Assembly (NCBI GenBank): GCA_049999765.1
Contig: JBNGIQ010009171.1
Span: 213,017-233,211 of the forward strand
DNA from: Phaeoceros laevis
Lineage: Eukaryota > Anthocerotophyta > Anthocerotopsida > Notothyladales
DNA: 20,195 nucleotides
Direction of reading: 5' to 3'
In this document: positions 6,615 through 16,071 of the stretch, one piece after another
How positions within the stretch are numbered: the first letter of the stretch is position 1
How the letters are laid out: each line of letters begins with the position of its first letter
Program-made: the position numbers and the translations under genes
Notes under the pieces: generated by a model
Told to the model about the DNA's origin: nothing
The model's input: the letters and a program-made list of their open reading frames with translations, nothing else
Database searches by the model: none

Positions 6615-9176
6615 TCAAGCTTCAGATGCCTTGAGTCGTTTTGCCGCAGCCTGCTCTTCAGGAGGTTCCCGGATGTCCTGGATGCGTCTCTGAAGACTCT
6701 CCAACTGTGTTTTACGTTCAAAGGCCGGACCAGAATTTTCTAAACCTGAAGGTGCCGGGAGAGGCGTTGAGAGCTTTCTGATGTACTCCTGTGCCATTCT
6801 CAACAGAGCTTGCCTGCCTATGCTCGTCATAGCAGCCTGCTGCCAGACGAGTTCATTGCCCAATACTTCCTTGAGCAGAGTTTGATCTGTCATTGCTTGG
6901 CGGGACTGATTCACAAGTGCCTGCACCCCGGCTTCCAGGACTGGCCCATTCTCTAACCAAAGAAGGTTTTTTATCACTCTGGCAGCAGATGGAACATGCT
7001 GGTCCGCACAGGCTGATGATGAGGCAGGAAGGTCTCTAGTTGCTAGTACCTGACAGAGGCTGCAAAAGTGGGGATCCCCTTCCAAACGAATAGTCTTGGC
7101 ACAAGCTGCACTGTGAAGCTTCAAAACCACGGCAAAAATCTCCTTGGTTCCCAAACCTTGCACACTTTGCACAATTTGCAGAAATGCGGGAATTTGCTCC
7201 GGCGTACAGAGGAATACCATACGTGCAGCAGCAACCAAGCCAGGAACCTTGAGCACGTCAATGTAGGAGGATACCAGGTCATATGTCGCCTTCCCTGCAG
7301 AGGTAGCAGCTTTGTGATATCCCAGAAAGTGAAGCCTCATCACAAAAGCTGCATAATACTCAGCCTCGTCTAGTACCCAAGATGCGCAAAGTAACTTCTG
7401 CTGAATGGCAAGACGAGCTTTTTTCCCATAAGCTTGAACTACCAAAGCCAGCGCGTTGGCAACTTTACCACCACTTAGTCCCAAGTGCCATGTGCGTTCG
7501 GAGTGAGCGGGTGAGTCAAAAGTCTGTCCCAACAGGTTGATTGCGCTTTTCACGTGACGATAATGACCTATTTTCAGACACACCTTCAGCAACCTTTGGG
7601 AATCAATCTCCTCTCTAGCATTTCTGTTCCCGTTTCTACATCTGTCTCTGGTCTCCCACTCCTCCATCAGATGGCCTAGCTGCTTCGAATAAAAATCCAG
7701 CAGTTCTTTGAGGTAGTCTATGGCGTCGGGTGCTCCATTTTGGAGCTTGCTGTCCACCCAGTCCAAGGCTCCTGAGAACCCTGCGCGGCAAGCAACTTGG
7801 GTATTGCAGAGTTTTGGGAACACAACCACCAACGCAAGATGGTAAGTCTTCGTTTGTTCGTTATCAGAGTCAGAGTCAGAGTCTGTCCGTTTGTTCCATT
7901 TGCTCCAAATGGGAGATCGTGGAACCCTGTTCTCACGGCTATCATACTCAATACAAGTATCTTCTTCAAACCCGTCAGAGTCTTCGTCCTCCATATCCTT
8001 GTCCTGATCCTCTTCCTCGCTCTCCTCCTCATCCTCCTCCTCATCCTCCTCCTCCTCTACTTCATTCTTATCCTCCTGTCCGCCTGCCTTTACAAGCTCT
8101 GATTTGAGGTTAACATGAATACAGATTCCCGGCTTGTCATCGATTCCAACCCAGTCAGTACACTCAACCTCCTGGTATTGGAACTTGTCGTTGGAGAAAA
8201 CCTGCCGCTTCATCAACCTACAAAGTTGCACTTCAAGGGACAAATCTGCATTGTTCCCTCTTTCACCGCACTGGCGTAAAAGCTTCACTACCACCCAATC
8301 ATTATCCTTTAGCTCTGTGAAGGACAGATATGTCTCTACATAGGTGTGTCCTAGAACAACTGCCAACACCTGGGGGGAGTGAAGCACTGTTCTCTCATCC
8401 TTCAGCGCTTCCACCCATGGTCGCAAAGCTTCTTCTGTTTTTACCACAGCATCCAAAAAGCCTGGAACCTGCAAGAGGGATAAGCGGCTACTGTTCTTCC
8501 GGACCAGAGAAAACACCAGACAGAGCCGCATGCCTTTTGCAAGCTTCTCCAGCTTGTAATCACAACCCTCGAAGAAGGACGTGGCGTACCAATTACTCGA
8601 GCTTTTCTCTGAATTGTCGAACAACTTGGTAGTCCCATCCTGACTGATCACGAGAGCTCCAGTTTCGTGCCCTGTCGTTGTTGGCACTTTCAGAAATAGC
8701 CACCCGAACCTACCAGGCTCCACAAATTCCCTGTGCCCGTCGAATCTGATGGAGCCCCCTTGCTCGAAGAAGAGAAGATGAAGGAGCTTGGTCTTCAATT
8801 GAAGTGCATCGGGGTCTTCTCCAAGCCCCCGCACAAATTGAGACGCAATTTCAGGCACAGTCTTGCACAAGAATTCTTCGTTATCAGGACATCCGAGCTT
8901 AGCAGCACCAAGTCCCCACGCTCGGCTCACAAAGCTTGACTGAAGGTTCCAAGAAGTATAGGTGGTCGGCTGCAAATCTGCCATCTCTCTCAGCTTGAAG
9001 CCGTGCTCATACGAGAGAGGCAGGGGAAGCTGGCCCAGTCCTTCCACGCTTAAGAAATTTGGCAGGCAATGTGCTGTGCCATCGATCTCACCACCGAAAG
9101 CAAATGCACCGGATGGGACTTCAGAAACACCACTCTGCCACAGAGCTTTGAAGAGCTGCTCCTTCTCGAATGCCAT
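6615..9176 (-). CDS. 2OG-Fe(II) oxygenase-like protein, copy 2 (partly degenerate active site)
   Basis: Intronless, 853 aa from the ATG at 9176. An upstream in-frame ATG at 9254 would add 26 residues encoded by a small tandem repeat and not conserved in copy 1, so it is disfavoured. Domain order matches copy 1: N-terminal MAFEKEQL, the oxygenase fold ~85-226, an acidic linker ~370-406 rich in Glu/Asp, an SDSDSDSDN stretch ~432-439, LALVVVFPK, then a helical C-terminal half ending in LQRRIQDIRE and AAKRLKA. Unlike copy 1 it keeps an H148-R149-E150 candidate for the HxD/E metal motif and Arg217 of the 2-oxoglutarate GxR. The distal His is Tyr207, in CDYKL where the family usually has an EHEV-type string. 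Iron binding would therefore be incomplete. Copy 2 lacks the ~50-residue insertion that copy 1 has before its coiled-coil-like end. Role unknown. Confidence 0.8.
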   Translation of the reverse strand: MAFEKEQLFKALWQSGVSEVPSGAFAFGGEIDGTAHCLPNFLSVEGLGQLPLPLSYEHGFKLREMADLQPTTYTSWNLQSSFVSRAWGLGAAKLGCPDNEEFLCKTVPEIASQFVRGLGEDPDALQLKTKLLHLLFFEQGGSIRFDGHREFVEPGRFGWLFLKVPTTTGHETGALVISQDGTTKLFDNSEKSSSNWYATSFFEGCDYKLEKLAKGMRLCLVFSLVRKNSSRLSLLQVPGFLDAVVKTEEALRPWVEALKDERTVLHSPQVLAVVLGHTYVETYLSFTELKDNDWVVVKLLRQCGERGNNADLSLEVQLCRLMKRQVFSNDKFQYQEVECTDWVGIDDKPGICIHVNLKSELVKAGGQEDKNEVEEEEDEEEDEEESEEEDQDKDMEDEDSDGFEEDTCIEYDSRENRVPRSPIWSKWNKRTDSDSDSDNEQTKTYHLALVVVFPKLCNTQVACRAGFSGALDWVDSKLQNGAPDAIDYLKELLDFYSKQLGHLMEEWETRDRCRNGNRNAREEIDSQRLLKVCLKIGHYRHVKSAINLLGQTFDSPAHSERTWHLGLSGGKVANALALVVQAYGKKARLAIQQKLLCASWVLDEAEYYAAFVMRLHFLGYHKAATSAGKATYDLVSSYIDVLKVPGLVAAARMVFLCTPEQIPAFLQIVQSVQGLGTKEIFAVVLKLHSAACAKTIRLEGDPHFCSLCQVLATRDLPASSSACADQHVPSAARVIKNLLWLENGPVLEAGVQALVNQSRQAMTDQTLLKEVLGNELVWQQAAMTSIGRQALLRMAQEYIRKLSTPLPAPSGLENSGPAFERKTQLESLQRRIQDIREPPEEQAAAKRLKASEA
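8009..8060. repeat. TCC/TCA-rich low-complexity tract in copy 2
   Basis: Imperfect TCC repeats encode the Glu/Asp run on the minus strand. Copy 1 has a less repetitive acidic tract in the same place, so the acidic character is conserved while the DNA repeat has expanded mainly in copy 2. Confidence 0.85.
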
Positions 9177-9218
9177 TGCATCGATTGATCGCCCGGAATA
9201 CACGCAACTGTTCACCTC

Positions 9219-9258
9219 TGGGACTTCAGCACAAGCGCTGGGACTTCTACACAAGCGC
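9219..9258. repeat. 20-bp tandem duplication upstream of copy 2
   Basis: Two 20-bp units, 9219-9238 and 9239-9258, differ at only two positions (CAGC versus CTAC in the middle). Each holds ACAAGCGC. Copy 1 has a single counterpart near 3550-3568, so the duplication followed the gene duplication. Confidence 0.85.
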
Positions 9259-9380
9259 TTGCGTTTAGCGGGAAGTAGAGGCTAGAGGATGGTCCGGACA
9301 GGAGCCAATTTCCCGCTCGGGGGACGCACATTTCACGCCAGGCAGGCAGAAACCGTTGAGGATCGCCGGATCAGCGGAAG
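9259..9380 (-). promoter_or_regulatory. Conserved upstream region of copy 2 with E2F-type site
   Basis: TTTCCCGC at 9309-9316 lies about 133 bp upstream of the ATG and is the direct counterpart of 3603-3610 upstream of copy 1. A second E2F-like core, GCGGGAA, is at 9268-9274. The flanking GGAAGTAGAGGC and TCCGGACAGG blocks are conserved with copy 1. Confidence 0.5.
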
Positions 9381-9474
9381 CACCCATTACGAATCGCTCA
9401 ATCAACTGGTATCATCATCAGCTAGAAGGCATGTTAGAGCTGAATAGTGTCTAGCTGGAGATTCTGAACTTATC

Positions 9475-9480
9475 TTTATT
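9475..9480 (-). terminator. Candidate poly(A) signal of the sugar transporter
   Basis: TTTATT on the plus strand reads AATAAA on the minus strand, about 150 bp downstream of the transporter stop codon. That is a normal distance for a plant 3' UTR. Confidence 0.4.
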
Positions 9481-9631
9481 CAAATTTGGCGCCAAGACTA
9501 AAATAAAATAATGCCATACTAGCTACAAGCCTATAACCACTCCTCTTATCTTCGTCAACTGATTAGGATGCATGAAGTGAAATTTGGTATCATTCTTATT
9601 AGACTAAAAACATTATCAAGCGTCTTCCCAC

Positions 9632-11581
9632 CTACAAATCCAATTTGGTGCTGCCATTTTCTGCAAGCTTTCCATTCTTGTCGCTAGCCTTGCTTATGGG
9701 AAGAACGGTGGGTTGTTCATCAGCTCGTGGAACAACCCTCTTCCAAAACCAGTGCTTCCTCCTTAAGTTCTTCATTTCCTCGATGGGTACTCCTTTTGTC
9801 TCGGGTACCAAGAAGTAGACAAATAGTGTCATGATAACCACCCAAACTGCAAAGAATAAAAAGATGCCATACTTCATGGCACAGAGCATGGACAAAAATG
9901 CTTGAGCGATGATGGCGGTGAACAAGAGGTTAAAACACACCGAAAGACTTTGGCCCGCCGATCTAGTTTCCAAGGGAAAAATCTCAGACGGCACCAGCCA
10001 TGCCAAGGGTCCCCACGACCATGCAAATCCGGCCACAAACACGCATATTAGAAGCACCACCGCTATAGCGGAGCCTTGTGGCAGGTCTTGTCCGTCCTTG
10101 AGACCTGTTCCCAAGAGAATGGCGATTAATGTCTGCAATCACAAAGAGAAACAAAGGAAGATCACTATTAGTGAGTTCAACATGTACTAAAAGCTTTCAG
10201 AGAATTTTTGTTGAATTCACGTACACCGTGAGGAAACACTCACCATAGAGATAAACATTTGGACTCCAGATTGCAAAAGAAGTTTCCTGCGTCCCAACTT
10301 ATCCACAGTAGCCACAGAGACAAAGGTGGCCAAGACATTGACAACGCCGGTGATGATGGCTGACCATAATGAAGCATTGTTTTTGAAACCCAGAGTCTCA
10401 AACAAAGGAGGACCGTAAAACATAACAGCATTTATTCCTGTCATTTGTTGGAAGAATTGGAACAGAAAGGTGATAACTAGTTGTGGTCTGTTCCTCTTTT
10501 GTATGATGTTCTTCCACGGATTTCTCACTTCTTTTGCAGCCTCACATGCCTCCACAAGATCTGCCATCTCCTCCTCCACATCATCAGTTCCTCTTACTTT
10601 GATCAAGATTGCTTTACCTTTCTCTACCATCCCTCTTTGGATCAATGAGGTGGGAGTGTCTGGTAGAAAGAGACAACCTAGTCCAAGAAGAATTGCTAGA
10701 ACACCTGCTCCGGCAAAAGATAGTCTCCAGCCCCATTCATCAATCTTTCCGGTCCCATAATTCACTACATTTGCAACTAAAATCCCAACTGTAATGGAGA
10801 GATGGAATTGAATGTTAAGTGCGCCTCTCCACTTTGGGGGTGCCATTTCTGACAAGTACAAAGGTACTGCCTGCAAACATCCAAGCAAGTATTAATTAAC
10901 AATGTTGATCAAAGACCTACATGTGTAGAAAGGACAAGGTTAATCAATTGACAGTGTACCTTGTTGGCAAATCCTACTCCTATACCTAGAAAGATCCTGC
11001 CCAATATGAGTAGACCCATTTTCATAGCACTAGTAGTAAGAACACTTCCTAGGAGATAGCTCAGTGCAGCAACTTGCATGGTAAGATGACCCCCCATTTT
11101 GTGGTGGTGTACGAAGCCAAGTATGTTGCCAATAAGCCAGCTATGTAGAGTGACGATGTAAAGAGTTGTAGCAATTGGTTGTCATACTTGCAATAGGCAC
11201 TACTTTCACCTTCCTCACTTGCCCTTTTCTTTCTTAAAACATCACGGAAGAACTTTTCTAAGAAGGGAGATTGTGTTGTGACACCCCCTACATTAAAATT
11301 CAGTATACTTGGTCAATATTTATCACAAAAGAGGTTAATATTTATCACAAAAGAGAAAGCTGGTCGATATTGTTCTAACTTCAGTCTTGATTTCATCGCA
11401 TACAACTCTAAGCAAGTAATGCAGTTTCTCAGACAGGCCTACCTGAAATTCCCACATCATAGCCAAACATAAGCCCTCCGCTAGCGGCCAATACGCAGAC
11501 CATCATCACAAAGCGGGTAACTTCACCATCGTTGATCTGCCCTTGCCCATCCTTCCTCGTGTTTATAGGACCTCCCACCAT
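9632..11581 (-). CDS. H+/monosaccharide symporter, STP/MST family (apparent frameshift in exon 2)
   Basis: Four exons: 11443-11581, 10960-11287, 10244-10870 and 9632-10132. All introns are GT-AG. The predicted plasma-membrane, 12-TM major facilitator would be ~531 aa, normal for plant STPs. Landmarks are SGGLMFGYDVGIS|GGVT at the exon 1/2 join, GRIFLGIGVGFANK|AVPLYLSEMAP at exon 2/3, LPDTPTSLIQRG, FQQMTGINAVMFYGPPLF, DKLGRRKLL, FAWSWGPLAWLVPSEIFP and PETKG. The family imports hexoses with protons. Exon 2 must be 329 nt to keep frame but is 328 nt. The frame breaks between LASYTT and MGGHLTMQ, near the AAAA and GGGGGG runs at 11091-11100 (minus strand). Everything else is intact, so this is either a very recent pseudogene, a homopolymer assembly error, or a non-standard splice. 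Confidence 0.88.
11315..11355. repeat. 22-bp tandem duplication in transporter intron 1
   Basis: The string AATATTTATCACAAAAGAG occurs at 11315-11333 and again at 11337-11355, identical over 19 bases. It is intronic and has no evident role. Confidence 0.85.
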
Positions 11582-12141
11582 TGTTGCTTTCTAAATTCTA
11601 CAACGGTTCTAAATCATACGTATCAGGAAGTGCATAGGTAGCTTTCCTCGGTTCTAAATAGCAACACCACAAACTCTCCTGAACTAAACTGTAGAACCTG
11701 TCTTGCATGCATACACGAGGCAACAACTCTTATGCTGCAATTCTATCTTGCATGCATGGATATCGCAGCAACTCTGTCCGTAGAAGCCCTGTCTTGCGCA
11801 CAGAACGCAGCAATCGTAAATATTGTACTACACAAACAGGACAAACATCTCTGCATACGCAAGGCTGACACTGAAATGCTCCCACAGTAGTGCCACAACC
11901 ATTCTTATACATACTCCACTTTCCTTTTTGAATCCCCTCACCATCACTCCATTCCTTCCTATAAACAGCCTATTTTCCAAATTCAATTCCATTTCCCACT
12001 TCGGGCCGATCCTTATCCAAACCACGTAGGCAGCTCTTATCTTATCTCTGCTGTGCAAACAGGCGAAACTGGACATTTACGAAACCGGAACTCGACTACA
12101 GATTTGTTTTATGACGACGTCCAACCCGCCACTTCAAGTTG
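11582..12141. other. Intergenic: promoter of sugar transporter, 3' flank of photolyase
   Basis: No coding region supported. A minus-strand TATTTAG near 11652-11658 is a weak TATA candidate about 75 bp upstream of the transporter ATG. The repeat cluster at 11701-11816 is described separately. Confidence 0.4.
11701..11816. promoter_or_regulatory. Three ~45-bp repeats carrying RY (CATGCA) motifs
   Basis: TCTTGC starts three units at 11701, 11746 and 11792. The first two (30 bp aligned: 11701-11730 and 11746-11775) both contain TGCATGCAT and end GCAACTCT/CAACTCT. The third is diverged (TCTTGCGCA, then CGCAGCAATC). GTAGAA.CC(C)TGTCTTGC also recurs before units 1 and 3. CATGCA/TGCATG is the RY element bound by plant B3 factors of the ABI3/FUS3/LEC2 class. 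The cluster is 120-235 bp upstream of the transporter ATG. Regulation is inferred. Confidence 0.5.
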
Positions 12142-15100
12142 TCAAAGGTAGTCGGTGAGCTTCCGCTGTTTTTTCAATGGAGCTGGCTGATCCTGTTTCA
12201 CACCCCCCCCTGAGCGTGGTTTCGACCGTACTCTTGCAGTCCCCCTGGCCTTCTCGGTTGGCCTTGCAGGGTCTGCTACATCCTGCAGCTCCTCATTGAG
12301 CGTATCCACTTGCTCCTGCGTTGGCAGCCCCTCTGTACTGTTGTTGAGGGCGTATGCAGCACTCATCCGTGTTCGGCATTCCTTGTTTGCAATTGTATGA
12401 TCCACAACTGCGCATTAGGTCAAAATACCAATGAAAAACCAAGCTCTTCTGGATCTCGTGATAGACTACTTTGTATGGGACGATACATGGCTGATGAAAC
12501 TGGAATCTCTCAGCACGATTGGTGACAGACGAACCTGGCTTAGGATAATCTTTCCCAATAATGCAGTTTGCCCTTTTTTGAACTTCGATAGACGCTGTCC
12601 AAGGCTCATATATGTACTGCCGGGGGAGATCTACAAGGACGGACCAAAAGCAGTGCAATCAGCTAACCGACACGCGAAAATGCTGTCTGAAGATTCCAGA
12701 CTCTGCTTTACCTTTCAGTACAGGGAGGAAATGCTTGACGTACTTTCCCTCAGGATCATATTTCTTCCCAAATGTGACGGGGGAATATATTCGATGGTAC
12801 TGCATCCAGAAGGAGCGTTAACTGAGAAGATATGTTAGGCCAAGCCAAACATGACTTCGGAGCAAGTCTTGAATACTACATACCTGATGGAAGAAAGCAG
12901 AAGCAGAGAGCCACAACCAGTTCCCGTTGTTAAGGGACCAGTCCGCATCAATCAACAATCGGTCGAACACATCACGCCCTTTCTCCCAGTAAACAAACTG
13001 CATGATAGACAAATTCACGTTTTCATCATCATCTAGACTGACTGCCTCTGCTCATGCTCCTCGAGCAAATGCAAAAGGGTGAACAAATTTGCTTTACACA
13101 AACTCACTTTGAGGACTCACCAGATCACCCCGAGTAAGAAAACAGGCAACTGCATGGCGAGCTAGATGGTGCATCCAACCCCATTTCCTGAGCTGCAAAA
13201 GTGACAAGTGCAGTTGCAAAACGCTCAGCAGGACACAAGCTGAAACTAAACAAGGATCTTGCATCGGACCTCAAACCTCAAAGGGACTTTCAGTTGTCAT
13301 TACCTGGACCATTGCAGCATCTATCCATGGAAACCCTGTTTGAGCATCTCTCCATAAGCCCAAAAGATGGTCATCATCCTTCCATGGAATCTGGATTATC
13401 TTTGTGCGTGAGCAAAGGCAATACAACTCACAGGCCACACATATAGAACGGTCGTCAACAGCAATAGCAAAAAGTACTGAAGTCTTCCAATACACTCTAC
13501 GTTGAAACATGACAAATATGCACCTGCTTACAGATTGGGTTGCCTGTCATTCGATCGAACCGCAGTGTGCCATATCCAGCAGTATAAAAGAACTCGCGCC
13601 AGAGCAACTGGACAGTGATAAACAGAACTGCAGATCAGGAAGTTTTGCTATTCGTAAAAGTAAAAGTAATGACACATGCCACAAAGCAGTGCTGGTCAAC
13701 AAAGTGCCCAGCAATTGGGAACATGCTTGGCTTTCACCTGTCCTTCCAGAGAAACTGGAGGTTTGGTGTACGACTTGGCATCCGCATAGACCTCTTTCAA
13801 GCGTGCATAGAATAACCGTGGAGACAGGCAACCAAACTGCACAAATAACCATCATGATCACTCTATGTCCCAATGCTCAATAATCACTACTTTTTCTTAT
13901 CTGAGCAAGTGAGAAACCTTAAGATAGGGGGACAAGACTGTAGTTGCTGGCTTGATAAAGGCTGTTGGATCTCCTTTCGGCTTCTCAAATTTGCACACAA
14001 AGCTCTGTGCACACAACAAACCAGGAACATGAACAGAGCCAGTGTGAGGAACCAAAGCAGTACATCCACCTTAGCGCTGAACCTAAAAACCACATGACGC
14101 CTTTGAAACAGTACATACAAGTGAAAAGAGGACAATACTTTATCGGATAAGCTCTCATCAAGCCTCCTCAACGCTTCTGTCTCCCCCCCATGGAATGGAC
14201 TGAACTCCTGCAAAACGTAAAAAGGGATTGCCTAAGCAGGAAACTGTCGACTAGCCACTCTGAACGAACTTCGTGAAGCCACTTTACAAAGAATATAAGG
14301 TGACAACAGGAGCACAAAACGTGACTACCCTTCTTACCCAGCTGAGATCGTGGTAGCCGAGATCCTCCAGAGAGGGAACAGAGACTACTTCGACACCATT
14401 TAGATTGTCTGGTGGACCAGGTATGCTGGCTGGAGCATCAAGCGGAGGTGGGGGTTTGCCAATCAGTTTGCAGAAAGCTTGATATGATAGAGGGGCATGC
14501 CCACCATTCTACGCATTCAAAAAGTAGGATATCAAGAAATGCTACACCTCTCTTCAAATTCCCCAACATATTCAGCAGGCAATATCTAGCATCTGGACCT
14601 TATCAAGCTGAAGATCACCTTTCTGATGGTCTCATTTGGATCAAAAAGCGTGTGACTAACAGGGCAATGTAACTGCACTCCAGCTCCGGCTGCCATCTCC
14701 TGAAATTCCGCAGTTCAAACGCATCAGCCAAGCTGAAACTTGCGTGCCCGAGTTGTTTGTTTTTTCCTAGGGCTGTGAGCTGAGCCCACCTTCACTTTGC
14801 CATCCCGCTCAAGAGCGTAAGGTTCTGTATCATATTCAAAGCACAGTTTATTGATTCTCCACTGCATCAACCACGTACCAATAGGAATGTCAGCAGCGGC
14901 TAAAGAGAAGCTGTATAGACTCTGTCAGCATTGCCCTTTCGCCAGCGGAAGTGTTGCCAAAGTGAAACTGCAAATTCTGGCCTTAAAAGAGAGACAACAC
15001 ATACTTTTGTGAAAAGGGTGGGAAACAACTCCAGTGGATTCCCATGCACCAAGATAAGGCGTGCACCACGGTCCTTCAGTCGCAAATCCAAGTCTTTCAA

Positions 15101-15301
15101 CGACTCCAGCAAAAACCGGATCCGGTTAACCCCACAGCGGGCCGACCCTGGAGACGGAGCGGTAGGATCCGGAGCCAAAAAGTAGGGGTCCAGCACAAAG
15201 AGGGGAAAAACATGCTTGGAACCCTCGCATGCTCTCTCCAGAGCTGGATTGTCGTGAAGTCTTAGGCCCTTGCGGAACCAAACAATGGCCCGTCCTTCCA
15301 T
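12142..15301 (-). CDS. UVR3: (6-4) DNA photolyase, UVR3 homolog
   Basis: Light-driven repair of UV-induced (6-4) pyrimidine photoproducts, using FAD, in the nucleus. Fourteen exons in consistent phase: 15005-15301, 14790-14861, 14619-14699, 14338-14508, 14139-14207, 13918-14004, 13738-13836, 13524-13607, 13304-13390, 13121-13192, 12884-12997, 12712-12799, 12535-12630, 12142-12407. Joined length 560 aa. The ATG at 15301 has an in-frame stop just upstream (15323-15325). Landmarks in order: [19 protein letters not shown]-like [143 protein letters not shown] and YIYEPW. His358 and His362 in HHLARH match the catalytic pair of (6-4) enzymes, separating it from CPD photolyases and plant cryptochromes. 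All introns are GT-AG, with slightly weak donors after exons 5, 6 and 13. The C-terminus ends [10 protein letters not shown], basic and resembling a PCNA-interaction motif. Confidence 0.94.
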
Positions 15302-16071
15302 TTCATGTATAGCTTCTATAGTTCAGGCCAGCACATTGACTGTGCACTAGAATGCAACGAGTCTCTGAACCACAACACAGCCAATCACACGTCCACCCAA
15401 ATTGCCCTTCGCCCACATCTGCCAAGGTCCTTGACTGAGCGGGGCAACGGTACCACCAGAAGCGATCACCACGACACATGCACGTAGAGCCCGCACTCAT
15501 CTTTAGAGACAGTTATGTGGAATATTAGCCAGCCACATCCCAGCCGCATTTATCGGACCCTTCAATTCGGTGACGTCATCACAGTTCTTCTGTAAAACGC
15601 CTGACCTGCAAACTCAATGTGCCAAGTGTCTTTCTGTTTCCCTGTTGTCTCGAGTGGCAGCGAAGGGGGATGACTCATCTGAGCTTCTTCCAGTTCCGGA
15701 CTTCAAGCTAAACAAGACTGGTCCTTTGTTGTGTCACGCATCTGTGCGTGAACGTGGACTGGATTGAACAGCCTAGGGTGCGTGCTAATGCATTTCTCAA
15801 TACACACACTAAAGAAAAAGGAGCCACGCGTGATTGTTGCCAGGCAATTGTATCAAGATGCAAAGCGTCCATTAACTGGACTTCACAAAGAGTAGCAATG
15901 GCGTCTACATTACAAAATGACCATTGTCTATACAAGAGGTCCGAAGACAGGATCAGCTACTTCTCCATCCTTCTCAGGTTCTTCTCAGAGGACTTCGCGT
16001 GCTTTCCTCGTCTTCATGCGTTGGAGGGGGGGTCAACAGATTACAGTGACACTCTGCCGGAGCTCATCGCC
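15302..16071. other. Intergenic: photolyase promoter and 3' flank of PITH gene
   Basis: No coding region supported. It contains four ACGT cores (15389, 15482, 15573, 15752), one of them in a perfect TGACGTCA described separately. No convincing TATA box was found for the photolyase. Confidence 0.45.
15571..15578. promoter_or_regulatory. TGACGTCA (CRE/C-box) upstream of the photolyase
   Basis: Perfect 8-bp palindrome about 270 bp upstream of the photolyase ATG. GACGTC is the C-box, a class of ACGT element bound by plant bZIP factors including HY5, which is known to drive photolyase expression under blue/UV-B light in Arabidopsis. Occupancy here is inferred. Confidence 0.5.

Noticed and set aside
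9254-9254. Longer start of dioxygenase-like copy 2
   Set aside because: The added residues come from a 20-bp tandem repeat and are absent from copy 1, whose homology starts at MAF.
12142-15301. Cryptochrome (signalling) rather than repair enzyme
   Set aside because: The HHLARH catalytic pair and strong resemblance to plant UVR3 throughout all 14 exons favour (6-4) photolyase. There is no long cryptochrome C-terminal extension.
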